A stretch of 18,060 nucleotides of DNA, from NCBI GenBank assembly GCA_902470895.1, contig CABRID010000039.1:1-18060 (forward strand). The letters run 5' to 3'. This document shows, in pieces, positions 1-7,511 of the stretch. The position numbers were made by a program, and so were the translations under genes. Under the pieces are notes generated by a model that was not told where the DNA came from, ran no database searches, and was given only the letters and a program-made list of their open reading frames with translations. Each line of letters starts with the position of its first letter. Position 1 is the first letter of the stretch. This DNA comes from an uncultured Collinsella sp. Lineage in GTDB: Bacteria > Actinomycetota > Coriobacteriia > Coriobacteriales > Coriobacteriaceae.

Positions 1-115
1 GAGGAGACGCCTGGGGCTGGCAGTCTAGATGGTACGAAAAATTGTCCGCACCCCCAGAACGTCCCCAATGACTACTTTGGACCACGAAAGCGTCGCAGGT
101 TGAGCATAAGTCAGC

Positions 116-217
116 GAAAACGCCCCTAAGCGAGCAAGGTGACGTGAAAGAGGAGGGAAGCGTACTTCGGTACGCGACCGACGATTGAACGTCAGATTGC
201 CGCTTAGGGGCGTTTGC
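116..217. repeat. Long inverted repeat with internal structure
   Basis: AAACGCCCCTAAGCG at 118-132 is perfectly complementary to 201-215 (15 bp). Pairing continues inward: 134-137 with 197-200, a GG/GA internal loop, then 140-145 with 189-194. Near the apex, 160-165 pairs with 170-175 around a TTCG loop closed by C-G on the plus strand. The whole folds as one branched arm about 100 nt long. There is no T-tract, so it is not a plain intrinsic terminator. It lies 3' of htpG. A minus-strand reading frame of 78 codons crosses it, but its codons are the arms of the repeat, so I do not call a gene. It could be a dispersed palindromic repeat or a structured RNA; orientation is unknown. Confidence 0.75.
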
Positions 218-225
218 AGCGTCGA

Positions 226-258
226 GTAGTTACGCGGTTCGTAGAACCGCGTAGCTAC
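226..258 (-). other. Hairpin just past the htpG stop codon
   Basis: TACGCGGTTC at 231-240 pairs perfectly with 244-253 across a 3-nt loop, and GTAG/CTAC at 226-229 and 255-258 extends the stem past one T/G mismatch. It begins 5 nt after the htpG stop codon. No run of T follows on either strand. It may be a 3'-end stabilising hairpin or a weak terminator. Confidence 0.4.
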
Positions 259-262
259 CAAA

Positions 263-2287
263 CTACATAAGCTCGCAGACAGCTGCGGCGAAGGCTACGG
301 GGTCCTCGGGGAGGATGCCCTCGACCAGCAGAGCCTGGTCATAGAGCAGACCGGAGTACTGCTTGATCTTGTCGGCGTCGCCTGCCTTCTGGGCAGCGAC
401 AAGCTTGTCAAAGACCGGGTGCTTGGCGTTGAGCTCGAGCACGCGCTGGCTCTTGGGCATGCCGTCGGGCGCGCCCTCGGGTCCCTTCTGGAGCACCTTC
501 TCCATCTCGAGCGAAAGCGGGCCCTCGGTGGTGATGCAAGCGGGGGCATCGGTCAGGCGCGCGGAAACGGCAACTTTCTCGACCTTGTCACCGAGTGCCT
601 CCTTCATAGCGCTAAAGAGGTCCTCGTTTTCCTTGGTGGCGTCCTCGGCCTCCTTCTTCTCGTCCTCGGTCGCCAGATCAAGATCGCCAGTCGCAACGTT
701 CTTGAGCTCCAGATGACGATCCTCGACCTCGGGCTCGGCACCGTCGGCCACAGCCTTCTCGGCAGCCTCGCGGGCAGCATCGTCCTCGTAGATCTTGGGC
801 ATATCGGCGGCAACGTACTCACGCATGGCCTGGAAGGTAAACTCATCCACGTCCTGCGTCAGAAGCAGCACGTCGTAACCGCGGTCGAGCACGCCCTTTA
901 CCACGGGCATCTTGGCCAAGCGCTCACGCGAGTCACCGGCGGCGTAGTAGATGGCCTTCTGGTCCTCGGGCATGCCCTTGGCATACTCGGCCAGGGTAAT
1001 CATCTTCTGTTCCTTGGCAGACCAGAACAGCAGCAGGTCGGCGAGCTCATCGGCCTTCATGCCATAGCTCGAGTAGATACCATACTTAAGGCCACGGCCA
1101 AAGTTCTCAAAGAACTTCTCGTAGGCCTCGCGGTCGTTGTCACGCATATCCTCAAGGTCGGCGGTAATCTTCTTTTCCACACGCTTGGCAATGGCCTTGA
1201 GCTGACGGTTCTGCTGCAGCGTCTCGCGCGAGATGTTAAGCGACACGTCGGCAGAATCCACGACGCCGCGGACAAAGTTATAGTAGTCGGGCAGCAGGTC
1301 GTCGCACTTCTCCATGATCAGGACGTTGGAGCTGTAGAGCGCCAGGCCCTTCTCGTAGTCCTTACTGTACAGATCGAACGGCGCGCGGCCCGGCACAAAC
1401 AGCAGGGCGTCATACTCGAGCGTGCCCTCGGCGTGGAAGCTGATGGTGCGCGCAGGATCGTCAAAGTCGTGGAACGTGGACTTGTAGAACTCGTCGTAGT
1501 CCTTCTGCTCAACGTCGGAGCTGCGCTTTTTCCAGATCGGTGTCATGGAATTGACGGTCTCGAGCTCCTGGTAGTCCTCGTACTCGGGCTTGTAATCGTC
1601 GCCGGCGTCCTCGGGCTTGGGTTTCTGGCGGCTCTTGGACACCATCATCTGAATCGGGTAGCGCACATAGTTGCTGTACTGCTGAATCAGGCTCTTGAGA
1701 CCCCACTCGGTCAGGAAGCGATCGTAGGTCTCGGCCTCGCCGTCGGCATCGAGCTTCTCGTTCTCGCGCAGCGTCAAGATGACATCGGTGCCGTGCTCGG
1801 CGCGCTCGCCGTCTTCGATGGTGTAACCCTCAAGACCATCAGACTCCCACACGTGAGCGGTGTCCTCGCCATAGGCGCGGCTCACGACCTTCACGTGGCT
1901 GGCGACCATAAAAGCCGAGTAGAAGCCCACGCCAAACTGACCGATGATGTCGACATCGGAGCCCTGCTGCTCGGCGTTCTCGGTCTTAAACTCCTCGGAG
2001 CCGGAATGGGCGATGGTGCCCAGATTGCGCTCGAGCTCCTCGGCGGTCATGCCAATGCCGTTATCCGAGATGGTAATGGTGCGGGCGTCTTTATCAAAGG
2101 AGACGCGAATGGCCAGGTCGCCCTGGTCGATCTTGACACTCGGGTCCTGCAGGCTCTTAAAGTTGAGCTTGTCGACGGCGTCGCTCGCGTTAGAGATAAG
2201 CTCGCGCAGGAAGATTTCCTTATTGGTGTAGATGGAGTTGATCATGAGGTCGAGCAGTTTTTTGCTCTCGGTCTTAAATTGACGCAT
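263..2287 (-). CDS. htpG: HtpG, bacterial Hsp90 chaperone
   Basis: ATP-dependent cytosolic chaperone, 674 aa (E. coli HtpG is 624). The N-terminal GHKL ATPase fold is clear: the helix with RELISNASDA near residues 28-37, DNGIGM at 75-80, GTIAHSGSEEF at 90-100 and IGQFGVGFYSAFM at 115-127. The middle and C-terminal dimerisation domains follow. An acidic, Glu/Asp/Ala-rich stretch around residues 545-605 is likely where it exceeds the E. coli length. The ATG at 2285-2287 is preceded by AAAGGA (complement of 2294-2299) at good spacing. It lies downstream of the GNAT gene on the same strand, but with 203 bp between them and a terminator-like hairpin in its leader, so it is probably its own transcription unit. 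Neither a CIRCE element nor a HAIR operator is visible upstream. Confidence 0.97.
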   Translation of the reverse strand: MRQFKTESKKLLDLMINSIYTNKEIFLRELISNASDAVDKLNFKSLQDPSVKIDQGDLAIRVSFDKDARTITISDNGIGMTAEELERNLGTIAHSGSEEFKTENAEQQGSDVDIIGQFGVGFYSAFMVASHVKVVSRAYGEDTAHVWESDGLEGYTIEDGERAEHGTDVILTLRENEKLDADGEAETYDRFLTEWGLKSLIQQYSNYVRYPIQMMVSKSRQKPKPEDAGDDYKPEYEDYQELETVNSMTPIWKKRSSDVEQKDYDEFYKSTFHDFDDPARTISFHAEGTLEYDALLFVPGRAPFDLYSKDYEKGLALYSSNVLIMEKCDDLLPDYYNFVRGVVDSADVSLNISRETLQQNRQLKAIAKRVEKKITADLEDMRDNDREAYEKFFENFGRGLKYGIYSSYGMKADELADLLLFWSAKEQKMITLAEYAKGMPEDQKAIYYAAGDSRERLAKMPVVKGVLDRGYDVLLLTQDVDEFTFQAMREYVAADMPKIYEDDAAREAAEKAVADGAEPEVEDRHLELKNVATGDLDLATEDEKKEAEDATKENEDLFSAMKEALGDKVEKVAVSARLTDAPACITTEGPLSLEMEKVLQKGPEGAPDGMPKSQRVLELNAKHPVFDKLVAAQKAGDADKIKQYSGLLYDQALLVEGILPEDPVAFAAAVCELM

Positions 2288-2317
2288 GTGCAGTCCTTTC
2301 GCGCTACCCCCGTCCGC

Positions 2318-2343
2318 AAAAAACGGCCCGGTCGCCCGAGCCG
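2318..2343 (-). terminator. Intrinsic terminator inside the htpG leader
   Basis: On the minus strand CGGCTCGG (2343-2336) pairs with CCGGGCCG (2331-2324) through 8 pairs including one T-G wobble, with a GCGA tetraloop, followed by six T (2323-2318). Only 30 nt separate the T-run from the htpG start codon, too little for a separate complete promoter. Transcripts reaching htpG from an upstream promoter must therefore cross it. It could simply end read-through from the GNAT operon, or act as an attenuator. Confidence 0.75.
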
Positions 2344-2374
2344 CATCGCAGACCTGCTATGTTCAGACTTAGAT

Positions 2375-2426
2375 TTTATAACCCATTAGCGCGCATATAT
2401 ACATACGGAATCGAAAAACTGTATGT
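2375..2426 (-). promoter_or_regulatory. Possible htpG promoter with upstream inverted repeat
   Basis: On the minus strand TATAAA (complement of 2375-2380) is a fair -10 box for htpG. No convincing -35 is seen. Upstream, ACATAC at 2401-2406 and GTATGT at 2421-2426 form a 6-bp inverted repeat with a 14-bp gap, a possible operator. The stretch is AT-rich compared with its surroundings. Assigned by position and composition only. Confidence 0.35.
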
Positions 2427-2490
2427 CTAAGCGCTCCAATGCGTCAATTGCCAAGGAGTGTCCCCAACCGCCGGCAGAAAAGGAACGTCT

Positions 2491-2991
2491 CTATCTGCCA
2501 TCTACGCGCTTGGCCATCCAGACATGGGGCTGGCCCTCGTCTTCGTAATCTACCGGGGCAATTTGCGTGTAGCCCGCCTTTGCATAGAGCGGCAACACGT
2601 ATTCCTGCGCATGCAGCTTAATAAGCTTAGCGCCGGCATCGCGTGCACACGAAGCACTGGCCTCGACGATCGCACTCGCCAGTCCGCGACGACGCATAGC
2701 CGGCAGCACGGCGACGCGCCCCATAATGTAGGTCTCCCCCGCCGCAACGCCTTCGTCCATGTCGCATGCCGGCAACACCGGGGCCTCTGCGTCAGCCACG
2801 CGCTCAAGCTCTTCGGGAAACACGCGCGAGCAACCGGCAAGCTCGCCGTCTACATAGAGCGTCACATGAATGCAGTTTGGATCCTCGTCGATAGCGTCGA
2901 ACTCATTCTCGTAGCCCTGCTCGTCTATAAAAACGACGCGGCGCACCAACGCCGCGTCATCAAAACATCCCGTCTTAAGTTGAATATCCAT
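2491..2991 (-). CDS. GNAT family N-acetyltransferase
   Basis: Predicted acetyl-CoA-dependent N-acyltransferase, 166 aa. The N-terminus (VRRVVFIDEQG, residues 16-26) resembles the ElaA/YjcF branch. Motif A is GRVAVLPAMRRRGLASAIVE at residues 91-110, with RRRGLA as the pyrophosphate-binding turn. YAKAGY at 136-141 is the usual motif-B end. I start at the internal ATG (2989-2991) because GAAAGGG lies 5 nt before it; an ATG 18 nt upstream has no ribosome site. The substrate cannot be read from sequence. It follows the PHP phosphatase gene after 39 nt on the same strand and may be the last gene of the capsule-regulation operon. Confidence 0.88.
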   Translation of the reverse strand: MDIQLKTGCFDDAALVRRVVFIDEQGYENEFDAIDEDPNCIHVTLYVDGELAGCSRVFPEELERVADAEAPVLPACDMDEGVAAGETYIMGRVAVLPAMRRRGLASAIVEASASCARDAGAKLIKLHAQEYVLPLYAKAGYTQIAPVDYEDEGQPHVWMAKRVDGR

Positions 2992-3030
2992 GGCTGCCCT
3001 TTCATTCAATGCGAACGTTAGGGACAGATA

Positions 3031-3681
3031 TTAGCGAAAATGAGCTCCGCGCACGCTAAACTTCGCGCGAGCCTTCGCCAGGCAGTCGTAATGACCCACG
3101 TTATGGGCATCGCTCGCGATGAAGCTGTACAGGTTCTGATCGAACAGGCGCTGTGCCGGCTTTTTCTCGCGACCAAAGCGACCGCCGGCAATAAAGTCCG
3201 CCGAAGCCTGCAGCTTGCAGCCCATATCGACCAGACGCTCCGCCACGCTTACATCCTTTTGAACCGCACGATAGCGCTCAGGATGAGCGATGATCACCTG
3301 GTAGCCACGACACTGCAAATCGTAAATCGTGTTCTCGTACTCTCTAAACGCATACGCATCGGCATGCGTCGAAAGCTCGAGCAGAAACTCGTTGGTCCCA
3401 TCGAAATGCAAGTGCTCCGCGGCATCGATACCAAGCTCAACGAGCTTTCGATGGTTGACCTCGAAGCCCATCTGGAGCGGAAAACCGTCAGCGTTATCAC
3501 GCAGCAGCTCAAAGGCATCCCACATCTTGTCGTAATCAAAATAGGGATCACGGCAGTGAGGAGTGCAAACGATTCTGGTTACACCGGCCCGCTTGGCAGC
3601 CTCGAGCATCGCCAAGCTCTCATCGAGATCGGCGGCGCCGTCGTCTACACCCGGCAAGATATGGCAATGAATGTCACGCAT
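3031..3681 (-). CDS. CpsB/YwqE-type PHP tyrosine phosphatase
   Basis: Metal-dependent PHP-family phosphoesterase, 216 aa, of the kind that dephosphorylates the tyrosine-rich tail of the CpsD-type kinase and so controls exopolysaccharide assembly. Metal ligands expected for the family are visible: H5 and H7 (DIHCHILPGVDDG), H42 in CTPHCRDP, E74 in GFEVN, H133 in IIAHPERY, and D191/H193 in IASDAHN near the C-terminus. It is somewhat shorter than the roughly 240-250 aa usual for CpsB. The gene starts 17 nt after the kinase stop, with AAGG upstream of the ATG, so the two are almost certainly co-transcribed. The family call is firm; the exact substrate is inferred from the neighbouring kinase. Confidence 0.9.
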   Translation of the reverse strand: MRDIHCHILPGVDDGAADLDESLAMLEAAKRAGVTRIVCTPHCRDPYFDYDKMWDAFELLRDNADGFPLQMGFEVNHRKLVELGIDAAEHLHFDGTNEFLLELSTHADAYAFREYENTIYDLQCRGYQVIIAHPERYRAVQKDVSVAERLVDMGCKLQASADFIAGGRFGREKKPAQRLFDQNLYSFIASDAHNVGHYDCLAKARAKFSVRGAHFR

Positions 3682-3698
3682 AGGTCAGCCTTAATCAA

Positions 3699-4436
3699 CT
3701 AAACGTTTGCTCGGTTGGTGAAGATGCCCTTTTTGGAAGTCCCCTGATCGTCGGAGCCCTTCTTAACCTTCTTACCGTCCTTGGTGTAGTAGGAGTAGTA
3801 GTACTCGCTGGTCTCGGTCTCGCAGTAGTTCATGACGGTACCGATGAGCTTGACCTTCTCGGACTTCTTAAGCTGGCCGATAGCGTTGAGCGCCTCCTCG
3901 CGCTTGGTGAAGTCCTCGCGCACCACGAACAGCGTACCGTCGGTCAGGCTGGCAATCTCGGCAGCATCGATGAAGGTGCCGACCGGGGGAGCATCAAAGA
4001 TGACGTACTGGAACTTGGCAGACAGTGCCTTTACCAGCTTGGCAAAGCGGTGAGAGACGATGATGTCGGCAGGATTGGGAATATGCGGCTCGGCATCGAG
4101 GAAGTAGAAGTTCTTCTGACCCGTCTCGACAATTGCCTGGTCAATGGAGATCTGCTCGGAAAGAACCGCATAGAGTCCGCCGCGCGAACGAACGCCGAGC
4201 ATATCGGAAAGGGACCTGCGGCGCATATCGGCCTCGACCAGGAGCACGGACTTGCCGCTCGTGGCGATTGCCTGAGCAAGGTTAATGGAAACCGTAGACT
4301 TGCCCTCGTTGGGAATCGAGGAGGTAACGGTGATGGTGCGAATGGGGTCGTCCACACTCGCAAAGCGGATGTTGGCCAGAAGGGTCTTGGCGGCATTCTG
4401 TACAACGAGCTTATCGGTGTTCTTTGCCTTAGCCAT
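3699..4436 (-). CDS. CpsD-like bacterial tyrosine kinase (BY-kinase)
   Basis: Cytoplasmic autophosphorylating tyrosine kinase that works with a membrane activator in polysaccharide export, 245 aa. Walker A is SSIPNEGKST (residues 39-48), Walker A' is VLLVEAD (64-70) and Walker B is VIFDAPPVG (145-153). The C-terminal tail has a tyrosine cluster, Y204, Y212-214 and Y216-217 (EYYYSYYTKDG), the expected phosphorylation site. The tail then runs on with a Lys-rich segment. The start codon lies 2 nt after the end of the CpsC-like gene, and its ribosome site (AAAGGTGG) lies within that gene, typical of coupled translation. The membrane activator and kinase are separate proteins, the Gram-positive arrangement. 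Confidence 0.93.
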   Translation of the reverse strand: MAKAKNTDKLVVQNAAKTLLANIRFASVDDPIRTITVTSSIPNEGKSTVSINLAQAIATSGKSVLLVEADMRRRSLSDMLGVRSRGGLYAVLSEQISIDQAIVETGQKNFYFLDAEPHIPNPADIIVSHRFAKLVKALSAKFQYVIFDAPPVGTFIDAAEIASLTDGTLFVVREDFTKREEALNAIGQLKKSEKVKLIGTVMNYCETETSEYYYSYYTKDGKKVKKGSDDQGTSKKGIFTNRANV

Positions 4437-4438
4437 GC

Positions 4439-5095
4439 CTATTTACCACCTTTCATAGCCGGAATTCGGCCAACAACGGGAATACCCAGGAGCTCTTCTG
4501 CCTCTTCTGCACCGCGGATGCGGGTGTTGAGCATGTCTGCCAAAACGACATAGGCAACTGCGATAAAGATGCCCGCGAGGAACGCGACAGCAACGTACAG
4601 CATACGCTTGGGACCGCTGGGGGCTTCGGGGGTCTTAGCCTCGTCGATAACGTTGATGCTCTGGGCAGCGCCGACGTTCTGAGCGACCGTACTCACCGAG
4701 CTGGCCATGGCCTTTGCGACCTTAGCCGTCTCCTTGGCATCGGTGCCGGTAACCGAAAGCGTAATGACACGCGTGGTGGTCTCGGAGGAAACAGACACCT
4801 TGTAGTCATCCAGATCGGTGAGGCCCAGTTCATTGGCTGCGCCGCTCTTAACGCTATCGCTATCCAGCAGCGTGGCGATATCGTTGGAAAGCATCTGACT
4901 CGCCGAGAGATCGTTGTAGCTCATCTGGCCGCTATCGTCGGTCTTGGCGAGAATGTACATGCTCGTCGTCGCGGTATAGGTGTTGTCCATCGCAACGAAG
5001 GACACGATGCCCATGGCGATCGCGCAGACCACCGGAAGGGTGATGACCAGCTGAAGGTGCTTCTTCAGCAGCTGGAACAGTTCGAGAAGGGTCAT
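4439..5095 (-). CDS. CpsC/CapA-like chain-length regulator (Wzz domain)
   Basis: Membrane polysaccharide co-polymerase and kinase activator, 218 aa. Two membrane segments (about residues 15-35 and 166-186) flank an outside domain. The proline-rich stretch PEAPSGPKR just before the second segment and the cytoplasmic LLGIPVVGRIP at the C-terminus are hallmarks of the Wzz/YveK/CpsC family; the latter is the part that contacts the kinase. AAAGG lies 8 nt before the ATG. The leader to the previous gene is 195 bp and should hold the operon promoter, though I cannot place one convincingly. No glycosyltransferase, flippase or polymerase gene adjoins the triad in this window. Confidence 0.92.
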   Translation of the reverse strand: MTLLELFQLLKKHLQLVITLPVVCAIAMGIVSFVAMDNTYTATTSMYILAKTDDSGQMSYNDLSASQMLSNDIATLLDSDSVKSGAANELGLTDLDDYKVSVSSETTTRVITLSVTGTDAKETAKVAKAMASSVSTVAQNVGAAQSINVIDEAKTPEAPSGPKRMLYVAVAFLAGIFIAVAYVVLADMLNTRIRGAEEAEELLGIPVVGRIPAMKGGK

Positions 5096-5236
5096 GCAGC
5101 TTGCCTTTCATTTCCCCAGTTCGGATTGACAAAACTGTCCGTATGTTATCGCATCTTTTTACCGAGACCAAACTCTATACATAAGAAACAGGCTCTCCTG
5201 TAAAAATGTCGGAAGCAATCGTAAAATTGCACAACA

Positions 5237-5265
5237 ACGCCGCACCCGAAAGTCAAATGCGGCGT
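5237..5265 (-). terminator. Probable terminator of the sensor kinase operon
   Basis: ACGCCGCA at 5237-5244 pairs perfectly with TGCGGCGT at 5258-5265, loop 13 nt. On the minus strand it is followed by TTGTTGTGCAATTTT, a broken T-tract. It sits 26 nt after the stop codon of the minus-strand histidine kinase, as expected for the end of that transcription unit. The weak T-tract lowers confidence. Confidence 0.55.
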
Positions 5266-5290
5266 CTGCATCAATATCTATGTTGTATCG

Positions 5291-6715
5291 CTATGCGAAT
5301 GGCTCGTCCTGCTGTATGGGAAACGTCACCGTAATGGTGGTTCCCACGCCCAACGCGCTCGACAAATCGAGCGTGGCGTGATGATACAGGGCCGCATGCT
5401 TGACAATGGCAAGCCCCAGGCCGGTTCCGCCGCGTGCCTTGGACCTACTCTTGTCCACGCGATAGAACCGCTCAAATACCTTGCCCTGTTCTTCAGGCGC
5501 GATACCGATTCCCGTGTCGGCGACCGCGAGGAACGGATGGCCTTCGTCGTTGGTGCCGCACTGCAGCGTAACCGTACCGCCGGGCCGATTGTAGCGGATG
5601 GCGTTGCTTGCCAGATTATAGATGAGCTCGTCGATCAAGCGCGACACGCCTTCGATGACCACAGGCTTGGTCTCATGACTTATCGTCACATTCGCCTGAC
5701 GGGCAACCTGTTCAAGACGCTGCTCAACCGCATAGATGGCACGAGAGAGCTCAATAGGCTCCGTGGACCCAATGGGCACCGCCTCGCCTTCAGTCGCACG
5801 TTCGGCCTCGTCCAAGTTAGACAGCGTAAGGATGTCGTTGACAAGCGCTGCCAAGCGGCCCGCCTCACGATAGATGCGACCGCCAAAGTTGCGCAGGTCG
5901 TCCTCGCCCTCGACCATGCCGTTTGCGATGAGCTCGGCATAGCCCGAAATCGCCGTAAGCGGCGTCTTGAGCTCATGGGTGATATTCGCCGTGAACTCGC
6001 GGCGCATACGGTCGTTGTCCGCTAGCACCGCCATTTGGCGCTTGAGTTCCTGGCGCTGCGACTCGATACGCTCAAGCATGGGGACCATCTCGGCATAGGC
6101 GTGCTCATAGCTACGGCGTGGGTGATCCAAATCCACCTCTTGCAACGGCGCGATGATGGCACGGGACTCACGGCGCGCCATAAAAAACGAGAGCACTGCA
6201 CCCGCTGCTGCGATAAGCAGCATCGGCGCCAGCATCGACAGCAAAATCGCCGCAACGCCAGGCTGGGCCTGCGCCAAGCGAACGACCTGGCCGTTATCAA
6301 GGGTGACGGCGCGATACAGCATAATCTCGTCGAGTGTAGAGCTTGCGCGCTCCGCGGAACCCGAACCACTCTCAAAGGCCTCGATGACCTCGGGGCGATC
6401 GCCATGGTTGGGCAGTGTGGAAGGCGACGCCTCGTTGTCGTAGGCAACCGATCCATCCTTGTTAATCAGCGTGATGCGCAAGTCCTCGCGATCGAGGCTA
6501 CGCAAGAACGGGATGGGCTCCTGCTGCTCGTCGAGGGCGGCAGCAAAGAGCTCGGTTTCCTGCGCCAGGTTGGCACTCGTGGCATCCGCCAAGGTGTTTT
6601 GCACAAAGAACGCACCCAGCACCGTAAACGCCACGATAACCGCCATGGCGCAGACAAAGATCGTCACAAAAACGCGGTGCGACAGCGTATGTTTTCCCTG
6701 GGGGGCGAAGACCAC
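5291..6715 (-). CDS. PhoR-like sensor histidine kinase
   Basis: Membrane sensor kinase, 474 aa. TM1 is about residues 15-38, followed by an extracytoplasmic domain of about 115 residues and TM2 at about 155-179. The H-box FTANITHELKTPLTAISGYA contains H247. The N-box is YNLASNAIRYN (N371), the G1 box DTGIGI begins at D400, and the G2 box is GGTGLGLAIVK. Layout and H-box fit the PhoR/PnpS group. The start is GTG (6713-6715), supported by GAGGAG about 7 nt upstream within the end of the regulator gene; only 3 nt separate the genes. Its partner is the upstream PhoB-like regulator, and the pstB gene just before that suggests phosphate sensing. That role is inference. Confidence 0.9.
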   Translation of the reverse strand: MVFAPQGKHTLSHRVFVTIFVCAMAVIVAFTVLGAFFVQNTLADATSANLAQETELFAAALDEQQEPIPFLRSLDREDLRITLINKDGSVAYDNEASPSTLPNHGDRPEVIEAFESGSGSAERASSTLDEIMLYRAVTLDNGQVVRLAQAQPGVAAILLSMLAPMLLIAAAGAVLSFFMARRESRAIIAPLQEVDLDHPRRSYEHAYAEMVPMLERIESQRQELKRQMAVLADNDRMRREFTANITHELKTPLTAISGYAELIANGMVEGEDDLRNFGGRIYREAGRLAALVNDILTLSNLDEAERATEGEAVPIGSTEPIELSRAIYAVEQRLEQVARQANVTISHETKPVVIEGVSRLIDELIYNLASNAIRYNRPGGTVTLQCGTNDEGHPFLAVADTGIGIAPEEQGKVFERFYRVDKSRSKARGGTGLGLAIVKHAALYHHATLDLSSALGVGTTITVTFPIQQDEPFA

Positions 6716-6718
6716 GGG

Positions 6719-7447
6719 TTACTCCTCTGATGCGGTGGCCGCGGTGTCGTCGCCTTTGGCACCATCGCCGGCAGAAGGCTCGGCCAAGCGGTAGCCCACG
6801 CCGCGCACGGTCTCGATGGCGCTGGCATGCTCGCCCAGTTTTTGGCGAAGCGTCTGCACGTGCACGTCAACGGTGCGCGAACCGCCGTCGAAGTCCCAGC
6901 CCCACACGCTCTGCAGCAACGACTCGCGGGTAAAAACCACGCCGGGCTTGCGCATGAGGTACTCGAGCAGGTCGAACTCGCGCAGGGTGAGCTTAAGCGG
7001 CTCGCCGGCAACGGTCACCTCGCGATGGCTGGGCGAGAGCACGATGTCGCCCACGCTGAGCACATCGCTCGCCTGCTTGACCATGCCGCCGCGACGCAGC
7101 AGTGCGCGGCAGCGGCTCGCAAGCTCCATGAGCGAAAACGGCTTAGTCAGGTAATCGTCGGCACCGCCATCGAGCGCCATCACCTTGTCGAGCTCGGTAT
7201 CCTTGGCGGTAAGCATCATGATGGGCACCGTCGCCGTCAGGCGATCGGCACGCAGTCGACGCATAATCGCCAAGCCATCGGTATCGGGCAGCATGATGTC
7301 GAGCAGGACGGCATCGGGTACCCGTCGCGCCACGGCAGCCTTAAACTCACCGTCGCACGAAAAGCCTTCGGCCTCAATCCCCTGCTTGCGCAGCGCATAG
7401 ACCGTCAAATCCCTGATGTTGTCATCGTCCTCGACGTAATAGATCAT
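6719..7447 (-). CDS. PhoB-like response regulator (OmpR family)
   Basis: DNA-binding response regulator, 242 aa. The receiver domain has the acidic pocket E6-D7-D8, phospho-acceptor D50 (LLDIMLPDTDG), T80 and K102 (LTKPF). The C-terminal winged helix includes LTLREFDLLEYLM, SVWGWDFDGGSRTVDVHVQTLRQKL and VRGVGYRL, typical of the OmpR/PhoB family. I start at the internal ATG (7445-7447), because AAAGGGG lies 6 nt before it; an ATG eight codons upstream lacks a ribosome site. A 20-residue Gly/Ala/Asp/Glu tail follows the winged helix. It precedes the PhoR-like kinase by 3 nt and follows pstB after 64 nt, so pstB and this pair may be one transcript. Confidence 0.92.
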   Translation of the reverse strand: MIYYVEDDDNIRDLTVYALRKQGIEAEGFSCDGEFKAAVARRVPDAVLLDIMLPDTDGLAIMRRLRADRLTATVPIMMLTAKDTELDKVMALDGGADDYLTKPFSLMELASRCRALLRRGGMVKQASDVLSVGDIVLSPSHREVTVAGEPLKLTLREFDLLEYLMRKPGVVFTRESLLQSVWGWDFDGGSRTVDVHVQTLRQKLGEHASAIETVRGVGYRLAEPSAGDGAKGDDTAATASEE

Positions 7448-7511
7448 GTTGAACCCCTTTGCGGCCGGCATGACCGCATCTTAACCCTAAAGGTACCTTT
7501 ACTAGATGGTA

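Noticed and set aside
25..261. 78-codon minus-strand frame over the left-end inverted repeat
   Set aside because: It translates the arms of the repeat, has no ribosome site I can see, and is better explained as a structured repeat.
419..2389. 656-codon plus-strand open frame opposite htpG
   Set aside because: It is the antisense of a certain htpG gene; high GC opens the opposite frame. The translation is Leu/Val-rich with no recognised domain.
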